A stretch of 64,000 nucleotides of DNA from Paraspadella gotoi (lineage: Eukaryota > Chaetognatha). How positions within the stretch are numbered: the first letter of the stretch is position 1; each line of letters starts with the position of its first letter. Below are positions 10,919 through 24,110 of this stretch, in pieces. The stretch is taken from positions 2,845,812 through 2,909,811 of the forward strand of contig CM119266.1 in assembly GCA_051294375.1 (NCBI GenBank). Reading direction: 5' to 3'. Position numbers and translations under genes: made by a program. The notes beneath the pieces were generated by a model. It had not been told where the DNA came from, searched no databases, and was given only the letters and a program-made list of their open reading frames with translations.

Positions 10919-12223
10919 TCGCCAAACCCCTATTCCCTACCCCCTACCCCCACGCTACCCCTTAAGTCGAAAATTGACTTTGTCTTCGTCGTTGTTAAAA
11001 TTTACATGATGCGTTAGTTAAAGCAAGGCGCCTTTCTGACGATTACCTTCTGCAAACAAATATAAACAAAAGCTTAAGTTACAACGATACCGTTTTTCAA
11101 CAAGTTTACTTTAATGATGTAATATTCTTCAAATGAGATTGTCGGCGAACACGGACTCACTAGGGATCCCAAAAATATCCTACTTTTAAGAAGTTGTTAG
11201 TTCTTGCAGAGTTTCTTATTCCAAATTTAGTGAAAAAAACGAATATCACACTGAAAAATTTTTCAGGTTGTGATTTTGGAACTTTCCACGCCACTTTGTG
11301 GCGTACCACTTCCGGTTCAAAAATAGCTGTTGTTTTTTGGAATAAAACGGTTCTAGAATAAATTTATTCATTTTTAAGCTTATTTTCTGGCTAATTATAC
11401 ATAGTTCTAGATATTTTATAAATTATAAGTAAATATATTTTGATTAATTTGCTAAGTGTGCTGGCTGAATAACTGCTTATTTCTTTCAGCATTCTGAAAA
11501 AAATTTTCAGGGTGATATTCATTTTCTCCAGTAAATTTGGAATGAGAAACTTTGCAAGAATCAAAAACTTTCAAAAATGTTTGATATTCCTGGGAGATCT
11601 AACACGAAGGTCTTGGTTGTGTCGCAGCGGAAAATCGTGAAACTTCTTATGCGTACGTAGAGATCTTGTGAAACACGTTGCTCATCAATTGATTCAATTG
11701 TGCTAACGATCAAATAAAATAATATCAATCATGTGATTCATTGGCGTCTTTTAAAAAATTTTTCAAGAAAAAATGTTCGATCAAAAACGAACGAAATTAT
11801 TTGCCTCGCAGTTTCTTTTGTATACAATATCTAGGTAAATTATTGGGTAACGCTTTCTCCCTTCTCCGAACCACTTTCAGTCATTCTGATTCTCGTTTTT
11901 TGCGATCTATACCCCGATCTATACCCCCTCTATCCCACCGCTTGTTGCAATTTTTTGTATTTCGATCAAAAAAGGTTTTTTTCTGGGAATACGCGTTTTG
12001 GTTTTCGTTCCGCCGGCTTCGTTCCCCCGTTATCTTTTGGGTCAACTATGGTTTTCTTTTTGGAAAGGAGACGGCAGGGAAGAAAGGAAAAAAATCGCCT
12101 TATATTCTTTATTCCCTTCGTTTATCTCGACAAAATACCTTTGAAAAAATTAATTAAATTTTTTTTTAATATTCGTACCCTTTCTAGAAAATAAAATCGA
12201 CTGGAGTCTGCGAGTAAGAAACT
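10919..12223. other. Spacer between TMEM185 and the zinc-finger gene
   Basis: Apart from the inverted-repeat element at 11165-11599 I see no gene. A possible AATAAA for TMEM185 is at 11713-11718, far (795 bases) from the stop. The stretch 11740-12190 has open frames rich in Phe and Arg with no recognisable domain, which I take as 5' leader or spacer of the next gene. Confidence 0.5.
11165..11599. mobile_element. MITE-like element with about 100-bp inverted arms
   Basis: Left arm 11165-11270 and right arm 11495-11599 are inverted copies, for example CTTGCAGAGTTTCTTATTCC against GGAATGAGAAACTTTGCAAG and GATATTC(A/G) blocks. The ends are GATCCC at the left and GGGAGATC at the right. The centre carries the short dyad CGCCACTTTGTGGCG. 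It is non-coding, in the spacer. Confidence 0.75.
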
Positions 12224-15200
12224 ATGGCGTCGGTGATCGATCGAGAGGTCGAACCGATCGCTTCGTCAAATGACGGTGGGACGACGAAGACCCCGACTCT
12301 TTCAGAATCTCCCACCACATTGCCGTCATCTTCGCCAAAACTCTGCTCTCTCGCCGCTTCCCCGCCACACCCCTCTTCCTCCGCATTTTCAGCTCCACTC
12401 ATCAACGTCTACGGAAGCGGAGCGTTGATCGGGCAACTCTCGACCGATGATTCCGGCTTCTGCCTGAAGGACGGGTCGCCGAGTCATGATGAAGCGGAAA
12501 GACGGATAATCGATTCCGACGCCGAAGTTACCGCCACCCTGACGAACGACTCGAACGAAGACTCTGTCGTCTCAACCACCATCGACAAAGATTCGCGTCC
12601 GTCGACGGATTCAAATAATGATCCAACGCCTCCGAACGACTGTGCCGCTTCGCTCACTGACACCGTTGAAGTCAAGTCTGCTTTATTTTCTGAAAATGTC
12701 GAACTAAACGCAGTTTTTTTGACCGATGCTGTCCAAGTCGAACCGACGTCTTCGATTGACTCCGCCAGCGACAAAGACGCCTCGGCGGCCGAGACCGACG
12801 TGAAGTTCGAAATCCAAGTCGAATCGACGCAGGGAGTCCAGCTCGTCGAATACGAAAAATCCTCTCGCCTCGCCTCTACGGATCTCGGCGTCGAAATCCC
12901 CACCGACTGGCGGAACTTTCCGCTCGTCTTGTGGACAAAGAAGGAAGTCGATGACGGCATCGCCTCCGTCCATCGACAGGCAGAGGACGACGAAATTGAC
13001 GACGCCCCCTCTCGGGCGGCCACGCCCTCCTGGTCCACGGAGGGTTCGAGACCTTTGCGAAATTTTGAAGAGCTCCTTGCCTTGCTGCCCTGTGATTTGC
13101 GGGGCTGGACCGTCCACGGGTCCGCTCGTGGATCCGAGCTCGCCTTGCTTCACTCCGTCTTCGACTTTAAGACGCTGAATGCCGTCAACGACGTCGTCGT
13201 CGTCTTCGAGCGGGTTGAGGGAAAGTTTAAAAAGTGAGCGGAGATTCCTGAGATAGACATGGACAAAGGACCTCTCCCTAAATTCATATTTCATCTTCAT
13301 TGATTTAAGTGCGAGATAAACCTGTTCTCTTCTTTTAGGTCAACCTTGTCCTTGCCAAAAGATCCTCCTCAAGACCGATCGACCCGCCATCTCCTCGACG
13401 AGGCGCGCGGATCCCGCGATCGATCCTTCTCCGCCTTTAAACTGGACGAGGCATACCCAGACTCTGGTTCCGATCCCGAAGCTCGGTGGAACTTTCTCGT
13501 AAAGAACCTGTCCAACGGAAACGTGCACAAGTTCGCCGGTGGGTGATCACTGGACATTATAGTAATCAATATTGTGTCAAACATATCGTGAACTAAGCTT
13601 AATTCGGAAAATCTGATAATTAGTAAAAATCGCCTAAGATTTCCCATATACCAACCCTGCTTCCCGCCACGTCCCAATTCCCAGGAGCCAGAACTCTGAC
13701 CGTCTCCTCGGTGACCTCCATCATGAAGTTCGCCCTCAAGGTTCCGTCGTCGCTGAAGCCGGAAAAGCGGAAACTCACGGACGAAGAGTTCTCTCATCTC
13801 ACGGAGCTTCATTGCAAGAAGGCCAGATCGGGTGAGGCTTCTTTTTCTTTCCCCATAAGTTTCTTGGAAAGTAAAATTGACGAATACTTCCGCGTTAAAA
13901 TCGCTCAGACTCCCCCACGTCGAATGGACCCAACCAGTCGACCGGACAGATTCTCGAATGCTTCAAATGTAAGAAGTATATCTCAGTGAATCAGTGGTCG
14001 CAGCATCCTTGCTTCAAACAAGCCGTTGGCGGAGACGTCAGTTTGGGCGGTGGCGTCAACCTATCCCCGTCGTACGTTCGGGAAGTCGGTCCCAAGAGGG
14101 GCACATCCCGAAACGAGCATTTCTGCAAATATTGCAAGTTAAGGTGCGTCGGAGATCTTAACTCGCATTTAAATTTTCCTCTTTCACGTCCTGATTCCAT
14201 ATTCGTGATCAAAAAGGTTCAAGGACCGCAAGTCTTTGCTGGGACACGAATCCCGGTTTCCCGGAGGCTCTTGCAATATGGTCATCAATTGTAGGTAAGG
14301 TTATTATTCCCTTACCTACTTTTCCGCTATAGACAATAATTAAGTAATGAAAAACCGAGAAACAGAACTAATATTGAAATCCAAAACGAAAGTGTATCAA
14401 TTCAAGTTCAACACTGTAAAAGAGATTGAGAAATTCAATCTCATTTAAGATCATATTAAATAATCATCCCTTACACTCTTTCATCACAGTATCTGTAAAA
14501 GGAAGTTCACTAGTCGCGGCAGCTACGCAATCCATCTGCAGAATGAGGGACGGCAGTGCAAAAAGGGACATTTTCGGTATTGTTGCGGTAACGGTAAATC
14601 GCCGATATAAAACTACCAACTGCATTCTCATCACTTTTCCCAGGTGCAAGGTTTGCAAATCTTTTTGGGGCGACGATTTGGAGCTGATCGATCATTTCCG
14701 ACGTTCCCATTCATGCAGCAAATGTCGTTTTCAGCCTAACAGGTTAGTCACTGGTCGCTCCAAAGTTGACGATTTTTTACTCTCTTTCAAATTTTTTGAA
14801 GGTAATTCTGATTTAACATTTATTTCTTCAGTTTCGAAGACTTTTCTATCCATTGCAAATCTTGCATCCGCACATCCAACGGTGCTCCGACTTCGACGCC
14901 CACCGGCCTTTCCTGCAAACACTGCTTCCTCATCTTCAACTCGCCAGCCGATCTCTCGATCCACCTCCGTAACTCTCGTTCCTGTGGCGGCGCCCCCGCC
15001 TTTGAGTGCTGCGAATGCGGTATCACTTTCGCCACGGGCCGCGAGCGCGCCGAGCACGAGCGGCGCTGGCACAACCAACGTTCCTATCAGCATCGCTGCC
15101 CGCACTGTCCGAAAAACTTCGCAGCCGCTGAGATGCTCAAGATGCACATGTCCAAGGTGCACCCGAGCGGGGTGACAAAAATGGCGCCGTCTCACGATTG

Positions 15201-15579
15201 CTCCGCCTGCAACCTCAAGTTCATATCCTTCTCCGGCCTCACGAGACACCTGAAGATGAAGCACGGCGTCCCTCGACGGTCGACCGGCGCCTCGGGTCCC
15301 GATGACGCTGCTAAGACTTCGGCGTCGAAGGCGCCCGTCTTCGAAACGAAACCCGTCACGCTTAAACTGGACGAAAGCGACTTTCTCGACCTCGACGACG
15401 CCGCCGAGCCACCAGACGATCCCGGCGGAACGGCGCCGCCCCTAGACAACGGCGACCTCCTCGACGATCTGGCGCGACCGGCGCCGGAAGGCATCGCCTT
15501 GAAATGCGGCGTGTGCTTCTTGTTCTTCGACGACGCGGGGGAACTGAAAAAGCATCAAGTCTTTTGCGGGAAAGGATGA
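12224..15579 (+). CDS. Multi C2H2/C2HC zinc-finger protein, not assigned to a family
   Basis: Seven exons in phase: 12224-13233, 13339-13538, 13685-13831, 13909-14143, 14217-14294, 14644-14742 and 14832-15579, giving 838 residues. The first third is a Ser/Thr/Asp-rich acidic region without zinc ligands. The second half carries about nine CxxC-headed modules: CFKCKK, FCKYCK, CKVCKSFWGDDLELIDHF (C2H2), CSKCRF, CKHCFLIFNSPADLSIHL, CCECGITF, CPHCPKNFAAAEMLKMH (C2H2), CSACNLKFISFSGLTRH (C2H2) and a last CGVCFLFF. Several end in Cys (C2HC) instead of His. An Asp-rich linker (FLDLDDAAEPPDDP) precedes the final finger. Zinc fingers of this type usually bind DNA, RNA or protein in the nucleus; I cannot name an orthologue. 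The start is the first in-frame ATG of a long open exon and has no strong context evidence. Confidence 0.85.
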
Positions 15580-15856
15580 AGTTTTTTTGAGAGTGGTAAA
15601 AAGAGGTTAGGAGTGGGATGTGTCGCGGTATAGTGTGGCATGACTCGGTGTGGAGACGGAGAGACGAAGAGATGCTTCTTCTAGTACGCGCATTTTTTTT
15701 TAACTGCGCCCGTTATTTTTGATGCTGCCAGTTTCGTGGGGTTTTTTAGTTGAGCCGCCATTGCTCGATTACTTTTTTTTTTGATCTATTTGTTTGTTAA
15801 ATTGATATTTTCAAATTAAATAATTGCGATATTTTTCCTTTCTTTTTCGTTGTTTG

Positions 15857-16252
15857 AATTAGAGAAAGTTTGATTTTTATTTGACAACGATTGGTTTGAA
15901 ATTATTTTTTTGTATAAAGGAAGAGAGAGAGAGATAAACAGAGAGAGAGAGAGGGCAAAAGTTTCCAACACAGAGTATAGAAAGGACAGCGGTCAATTGG
16001 TGAGGACAGGCTGAAGTTGATGAAAGACAGATTAAGTTGTGAAAAGAAGTGAAATGGTGAGAGAGAAAAAAGAGAGAGAGAGTGCAAAAATTTACATTGT
16101 GCAATGTATAACAATAATAAAGTTTTTTAAACTGATGAATTTTAGTGAAAGTTTGTTAACGCTGAAGAAGGCTTGAAAGTAAAGCCCAAACATGTCTGTT
16201 TTATAGTAATAAAACCAATCGTTGTCAAATCCAAATCAAACTTTCTCTAATT
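15857..16252. mobile_element. MITE with 40-bp terminal inverted repeats
   Basis: AATTAGAGAAAGTTTGAT plus TTGACAACGATTGGTTT at 15857-15897 is mirrored at 16213-16252. The interior is GA-rich with CATTGTGCAATGTATAACA and, near the right arm, a hammerhead-like motif (16162-16197). No coding capacity was found. Confidence 0.8.
16162..16197 (+). other. Hammerhead-ribozyme-like motif (copy 2), degenerate
   Basis: CTGAAGA (core would be CTGATGA) is followed by a five-pair stem II, GGCTT (16170-16174) with AAGCC (16182-16186), then CAAAC (core would be GAAAC) and ATGTC. Core changes imply that this copy cannot cleave. It sits just inside the right arm of the MITE. Confidence 0.4.
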
Positions 16253-17055
16253 GAATGATTATAATTTGGGTAATACTATTTTATTTTATTTTAATTAATA
16301 TTGGTCTGTAGTGAGGTGATGTACCCTGATAATATGTACTTATGTTTCATACTAGTGCAGTAGGTGATCACCTAAAACAATAATCACATGGCAAATAATT
16401 AAATTTGGTAATTAATTTAATATTGAATCATTTCAGTTAATACTTAGTTGGAGTAATAAACCATAAGATGCTTGTTATGCCCGTTTTATATCTATAATTA
16501 ACGTTTCCAAATGATCATGTGATTATATAAGAAAGTTATTGCAGCGGTTCTTGTTTGCATTCAAGGATGTTGACAATTTTATTGTATGTTCGGGTATATA
16601 GTGGCTTGAAGTGTAAAATGAGGGGAGATTTTTTAACATACATATTTTCATTAATCAATTCCGTTATAATGATTTTCTCGTTTCGTTTATGCAAATACTA
16701 TTCGACGGTTTAGTAGTTTAGGCAACTGTTCATCTCTTGAGTTAATCAATTCTATTCGTGACTACTCTATAGAGACGCTTCACTAATCTTTTTTTGATAA
16801 CCGTGATAAACTGCGTTTTTTTTCCTCGCGACTGATATATTTCTTTGTTTTTCACGCAGATGAATCATGGCGTTGATTAACGCGAATTCAAAACTCCCAC
16901 TCGCTATGTTTTTTAGGACAGCGAAAATAAAGACGGTCGCGCCTTTTAGCGTCACGTAATTTTTTTGTGACGTTTCGCGTTAGCCGTTACGTAACTTTGC
17001 GCGACGCTCATCTTTTTAGATTTCTGCTCGAGAGGGCGTGGAAGTGTCCTCGCCC

Positions 17056-20000
17056 ATGGCTTCTAAAGAAGACGACGAGTATGAGGCGACGAAACAGCTC
17101 AGGCGGCTCGAGATGGAGTCGTACGGGTGAGAGAGATAGAGCGAGAGTGTGTATATATATATAATATATGAAATTGGTACAACCAATATAAAAATTATCC
17201 ATTCCCACCCCTTTCTGTTCAGCCTCTTAGATATTATGGTTTTTCATTAATGACTTTCTAACAGAAATGATGTGTGATATCTATTAGAAAACTAGGACAG
17301 ATAGTAATCTAACCTTGTGTTGTATAGATGCTCCCTCTATTTCCAGAAGACAACACTGACTTCCCCTTCCCAAATTGAATTATTAGATAAATAAAACATT
17401 TTTAAGAAAGAAAGCAATATATATTTGATTAAATAATAAGATTAAATACTAAATCCTTCATAAAATATAAAAATAAAAAATAGTGAAACAAGTAATTTGC
17501 AAATTTTCATAATACTACGACTCCTATCACTTTTCCTTCCTTCAGCGCCACATTGTCGGCCTTTCGGGCACAAGGTGAACTGACGGCGGAGAAGCGTCGC
17601 CTCCTGTCGGAAATGGCGCGGATGTTGCACATTGACGCCGGGAGACATCGATCCGAGGTCCGGAGGGTAGTCAACGAGGAAAGGCTGGGGCGAATCTGCA
17701 AGATCTTGACTGGTAATTAACGCCGACTCCCGAAAGTAACGAATTACAACGATAGTTTGTCCAACAATATTTGGAATCATTGTATTTGTAGTTAGAAGTG
17801 ATGAACGGAATTATGTAGGATTCTGTGGCAGTACGACTTAAAGCTGCCTCACTGCTGTCCGTCATCAGCCGAGCAGGCTAAATCATCTCATTTAAACCGT
17901 GCGTCCCGGGTTCAATCCCTGGGTATCCCGGTTCTGGTTTAAATGTGACAGAGACGGTTTAAAGGTGCCAGTGACAGGAGGCGGTCACGGAGGGTCCGCA
18001 GCCCCTACGCCCGTTGGTGATATTCCCCGCGCCCCGGGTATCACAGGCAATCCTCCCCTTACCATAATTCAAAACTATCTTGTACACTAATGTATGCTTA
18101 GAAACATTATTGCAATTTATTGATCATTATGATTTTCTGTAAAATCTAGTTTATATTGTATTACAATATTTTTAATTTAAAATTTCGAATATTTAAAAAA
18201 ACTAGGATCAGAGAATCTATCCTCATCTTTTTATTCCCTCGAAGGTAAACCCCCGTCGGCCGATTGGTTGATGGAGTGTCGTCGAGTCGTCCCCGTCGCC
18301 TCCCGTCGCCTCTACCCGGTCGCCTTCCACAACGCTGGCAACGCCCACGGAGTCCCGTTGACGGCGTTTAAGGATCGCGCGGATGATGTCGCCGCCGCGT
18401 GGAAGAAGCGCCCGCGGAAGATTTCGCCGGATCGGCCCGTCGGCGCCCCCGTCAGCGACGCTAGTGAAATGAACGCACCACCGGCGTTCTCGGCGTCCTC
18501 GGCCAGCTCCGCCGCCGCTCCTTTGGATTTCTCTTCGGAATCCTCGGGCGCCGAAATTTCCCAGCATCAGCTGTTCAACGGTCCGCACCCGCGTCCGCAC
18601 AAACTTGTCGCACCGATTAGCAACGGTGTCCTCCGGTCTCCAAGAACGAGCGCTTCGACGCGTGTGATCCCGGCGATCGCGCCTCGACCCGAGCCGCTGG
18701 CGCCGCCGCCGCCGCCGCCGCAACTCTCGCCCTCCCGTCGAATCTCCAACTCTTACGTTCAAAAGACGCGGTCTTTTCTAAAACCGTCGCCGATCGCTGC
18801 GCCCGACGGGTCGCCGTCCAAAACACCTCGCGCCAACATCCTGTCCAAGCCGTTGCCTTCGACTCACACGGATAAGAACAACAAGGCCAACACCGCCTTG
18901 CACGCCATCCGCGATCTTTACCGCTGCGCCTCGTCCGTTGATCAAACGGGAAAGGTGGTTGAGGGAACGGCGACGCCCACGACAGATAACAAAGACGTCG
19001 CCGGCGCCGTCGCCATCGTCGGACATAGCGTCGTTGAAGAACGTCGATCCAGCGTCGATCTCTCGTCAGTCAAAACGCCGGAGGTTCCACTCAGATTGGC
19101 GTCTTTGGAACTCCCTGCCGTCGCCGCTTCTAATCATTGGAAGCAGGAGTCGATCTTACCGCGGCAGTCGCCGATCGGTCCGCTGCAATCGCCGATGGTG
19201 CAGCAGCAAAGTGCCGTCGCGCATCAGTTGTCTGCCGCTACGGCGCAGCCGGCCGGTTTGGTTTCGACCCCGAGGGTCGCCGAAACCGCCGTCGGCGTCT
19301 CTCTTTATTTGCAATCTCCCGTCCACTCATCGGTCGTGACCGCGAAGAACGACGTTCAAGGAAAAGGTTAATAAAGTTTTAATACAATTCATAAGCGTGT
19401 CCTACTTTTATAATTAATTCATTTTAAAAAGTACCTAAAAATATTAGTATACCACTGAAGAGACAGTAATTGTTGTTGTGTTCGGATCAGGCTGTAACAC
19501 CGGACCTTTGGGTTGGGAGGCGAATGACTTGCCTCCGGCTCCAATGGCCGCTAATGAACGGTTGGTGGTTTTTAGTCCACCCTCACACTTCATTTATAGG
19601 GAATGCAAAGTCTATGGGAGTTATAAACTAGACAGAGTGTTTGTATTGAAAGCTTGACAGGGTCCTAAGAAGTAATTAAAGAGGGAAAGAAAGCGCATTT
19701 ATTTTATCAAACAAGAAGTTGACTTTATTTCAGGTTTGGAAATGTCTATTCCTTCTCCGGAAACGCAGGACGGGAACTTAAACTCTATCAGCTCCAGTTC
19801 TCTTCCTCTTGGAGCTAACATCGTTGCTCAAGAGTTGGACCAAAAACAACTGCTTGCGGTGAGTCGAAGATGATGGTTATGACAATGATGATTTTGATTT
19901 CAATCGGAACTGAGCTGGTTTAAAAAATTTTTTGACCAATGTCAATCCAGTTATTATATTCATAATACCGATATTTCTTACTCTTCGACAGCAACTTAAC

Positions 20001-23000
20001 GACTTGAAGGACAGGCTGAACAAGCGCAGCTCTCGAGCCGGAGCCTCTGGTCGCGTAGCTAAGATGCATCATCATGGCCCGTCGATGTTGCAGCTGGGCA
20101 GTCAGCATTCGGCTTCTGATCAGCGTCAGCTTCACCGACGGGAGCAACAGCCGCAGCATCTCAATAACAATGCAGACGCGAGTGGATCGTCGACGCCGGC
20201 TTTTTTTTCTCAAAGACGAACTGCTGTGCAATTTAGCGGTCAGACGACTGGAAAGATCCCTGGTCAATTAAACGTCACGATGCCTTCGCAGGAAATTTTC
20301 TTTGTGCCTCCTCAAGGGATCCTTGACGACCAAGGTAAAAAGAGAATTTATTGAATCCACTTACTAATTTAAATTGAAAATGGATTTTATTTCTTTCTTA
20401 CTTTTATAATAGGGAAGAAACAGAACTCTTTGGAAACATTGGAACCCAAGCAATCTTGTCCTATTCCAAGAGGTATACAACAACCACGACAAATTATCAT
20501 GGGAACGGAGTGCACTTCCACGGATCTCCTCTTCTCCCAAGGAGGGACTCCGCCCCTTGCCGTACCGACCAGCGCCGTGGGCTCGGCGAACGTCCTTCGC
20601 TTAACGTCGTCGCCCGCTGCTCATCCTTATGGCTCCGTTCTCGCGGCGTCAAACGCCGCCCACTTTTCTTCGACGCCAACGGCCTTCGTTACTCCACCGC
20701 TCAGGCTAGCGGCGCCACCGCTCCTCTTTCCCGCGTTTACTTCGCCAGATCCGCGTTCGGTGGCGGCGCGATCGGCAACGTCATCGGCGGATAAGACGCC
20801 GCCGCCGAATGCGATCCGTCGCTTCCTGGCTCCTCAGACCAAATCGCCGACCGAAGGGCCTTCGTCGTTTCGAACCTTCGGCCATCAAACTCGAATCCCC
20901 GCGCCGCCACCGCCGCCGCCACCACCGCCGCTGTTGCCTTCTATCTCGGCCGATCACGCCGTCGTTCTTTCTTCTCCGTCGTCGTCTTCATCGACGTCGC
21001 GCCTCTCGCGACTTTCGGATTCTTCGGTGACGGATTCCTGGTGTGCCGCTGCCGCTGCCGCTGCGGCCGCCAACGCCGACCCTGAGACAGAGGCTTCTAT
21101 CGTCCCGTCCGCTTCTACTTCGGCAGCGTCGAACCACCACCACCAACAACAACAACAACATCCGCCGCAACAGCCTGACTCCAAGCTTATCAACATTGTG
21201 GGTCCCGACGGCAAAAAATACTGCATTCGCCTTGGACTTGAGGAGTTAGAAAGACGACGCCGCTCATCCTCGACCGGCGCCGTCTCCGCTTCTTCTACGT
21301 CCAGTCAATCTACCGAGGCCGCCGAAGCCGAGACCAACCAAGACGCAGAAAAGAAGAAAGTCTCCGACAATGCGACGAAAGCCTCGACCCCGGCTTTGAC
21401 AGAGACGCCGCGTGTCTCCCCGATCGGCGTCGAACGTCGGACCGAGAGTTGGACGACGCCGGAGACGTCTCTCGCCGCCGCCGGGCGTCCTCCGCCCCCC
21501 CCGCCGCCGCCGCCGCCGGTCGACATCTTCTCCTCGGCTCTCGCCTCCGCCGAGATCGATCTCGACGAGTTTCGGCCCAACGAGATCGAGGAAGGCGAGA
21601 TATTGGACTTTGGTCAATTCGACGCCGCCATGGAGACCCCTGCCATCATGACCGCGGTCGCCGCGTCGCCTATCGATGCCGCAGAGCAGCGAAGGACGCC
21701 CGAGGCTGCGGAGAGCGCCACGACGGCGACGAAATCCGTCGCCGCTCGACACGAAAATGTTGGCTTAAAGACAACGAGGGTCACGAATGTCAGTTCTGTG
21801 CCAACTCTGAACGCCGTCTCCATTTTGCCGTCGCCTTCCACCACTACACTGTCAGTCACCGTTTCCGAGATAAATAAGGCCACGGCAACGACTTTGCCGT
21901 CTTGCTCCAGAATCGGTTTGAGCGGCGGAGAGAAAACTGCGGAGACCGGGGTTATAACTTCTTCCATTAAATCCGTCGCCGTTATTCCACAACAAAGCAG
22001 AACATCTCTCAATTTGACGTCATCTCTGCCCAAAACTGGGACATCGTCTGTCGTCGTCAATTCGGTGGCAATTGCTACTCCTATCGCGTCGCCTCGTGAG
22101 TCGCCAATTAGGCCGTCGTTGGCGCCAAAACTTGTATCAGTAGCAACGACGGTAGCGAACTCAAAGAGCGCGCAACCGACTGTAAAGCCAATCGCTGCCC
22201 AAGTCGCTCCACGAATCGCTGCGCCAATTACTCTGCCAGTGGCTCAGTCAATCGTTCAATCTTCGACTCGGTCTTCTATCCCGTCGGCTGGCGTCGAATC
22301 ACGCGACTTGACTCTCCTTCCTTCGTCGAAACATCCTGTCACGATCCGAGACAACTTCGCCTACAGGACAATGACAACAACGACGACGACCATCCTCTCT
22401 CGACAAAGCGTTTCTGACCTAAAGTCGACGACGGTGACGTCCTCTTCCGTGGTGTCGTCGCCATCGCCGAAGACCGGCTGCATCGAACTCGCTGTCATCA
22501 AGGACGCTCGAGTGGAGAACGGCTTCGTCCTTCAGAGCGAGACAAAGTCTATACCTCTTGGCAACACAGTCGCTTACGAGGAGAGCGAGGAGGAGACGAC
22601 GACAACAACAACAAAAAGTGGAAACGTCGAGGAGGACGCTCGAGAATTATCGACGGAAACCTCGAATATCTCATGGAAATCTCGACGGGTCGAGGATCTT
22701 TTAAAGCGAGAGAACGGAACTTTGGAGGATATGACGATCGAAGGTAATAGCGCGCGAAGCGGAGGCCCGAAGCCAGGGCTGGTCGCTTCCAAAAATCCCT
22801 CGGTGCTCATCGAAAGAAGCGCAACGATGGACGGGTTCCCATTCGTCCCATCGATGTCCAAGCAAAATGGAGGCGCCGTGGCGCCCGAACTTGCCAAAGA
22901 CATGGATCGCGTCAAGGAGGCTTTCTCCAAGTTTCAGGATCAGTTGAGACCGAAAGCGTCAACTATCGATTCAAGGATCTCGTCGACCATGACCCAAGCG

Positions 23001-24078
23001 ACGACCAAATGCAAAAATCGCGATTCTGAAACGCTGACTCTTTTACCCGTTGCCAAACGGTTATCCTCCCTGCCGAGCAGCGTTAAAAATTTGACCGGTC
23101 TGCCTTTGTCTCTGCCGCCCGGCAATGCCAAAAAATTGTCCTCAGTGCCGCTCTCCTTCAATTGCGTACCTGACGAAAGGGACGCCGCTTCGCCTAATAC
23201 CGTCAACGCCAAGTGTCGCAAAAGACGGTTAACTCCTCCGGTTGCCCCGCCCGTTCCTGCCCTTATCCCCGTTCGTGGCCCCCTCGTTAAAAGTTGTGTC
23301 CACGAGACCAAACGCGCAACCAAAGAAACGCGTCACCACGGCGTCGGCAATCTCAACGGCGACATTGGTAAAAAGCGCCCCGCAGTCGGGGAAACCATAG
23401 ATCTGACTTCCGACGCCGAACAGAGCGACGATTCGAGCGGTGACGTCGGCGCCGTGACCCCTGGCGCGGTCGGAGGCGGGGACATGGCGCCGCCCAACAA
23501 AAACGTGCCGTCCTACAACCACGTGCCAAGCTGGGTCAGGGGCACCATGTCGCTTCTGCAAAAAGTTTCAAAATTTAGAGGAAACAAGTCCAAGGGTGAA
23601 CCGGACGCTTCGGCGTGGTTCCTCGCCCCGGTGGATCCTGTTGAAGTACCGGGTTATCGCGAGGTCATCGAGAAGCCCATGGATTTCGGGACGATTCGCC
23701 ACAAGTTGGAAGAGGGCGCTTACGAATCCCTCGACGCTTTTCATCGGGACATGATGCTCGTCAAGTCAAATTGCGAGAGGTTCAATCCGAGCGACCATCC
23801 CGTTTACAAAGATTGCTCACAGGTGGAAATGGAAATGGGGAGGAGGATGAAATGGGAAGGGAGGGAGTGACTAATACCCATTAATGGCTGAATGGATCTG
23901 TTGGTAAAATGGCAGGGATGAAAATAAAACCTGAATTTACCTTAAATTGGGAGTGGGAGAATTTAATTCCGGGAAATTTTTCTGTTTTACATTTTACAAG
24001 TGTTACAATTTATTTGCTTTACGTATTACGTAGCTCGTCGATATTTTTGAAAAAAAAATCATTCAATTCTCATATATT

Positions 24079-24110
<32 letters not shown>

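Larger units (their letters stand above)
15580..17055. other. Spacer before the EMSY-like gene
   Basis: It contains the MITE at 15857-16252 and otherwise AT-rich sequence without a supported gene. An AATAAA at 16116-16121 lies inside the MITE and could serve the zinc-finger gene. Sequence just before 17056 is likely the EMSY-like 5' leader; a CGTCACGTAA/TTACGTAACT cluster near 16950-17000 resembles CRE/bZIP sites but is only suggestive. Confidence 0.4.

Noticed and set aside
12484-13300. Long minus-strand open frames opposite the zinc-finger gene
   Set aside because: They are shadows of a GC-rich exon with biased codon use, and show no domain.
20737-21752. Minus-strand open frames with Gly/Arg-rich translations opposite the EMSY-like exon
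   Set aside because: Low-complexity mirror of Pro/Ala/Ser codons; no conserved features.
23823-23870. Stop at 23868-23870 as the real end of the EMSY-like gene
   Set aside because: It leaves the bromodomain without most of its last helix, while a GT donor at 23823 joins in phase to an exon at 24540 that completes it.
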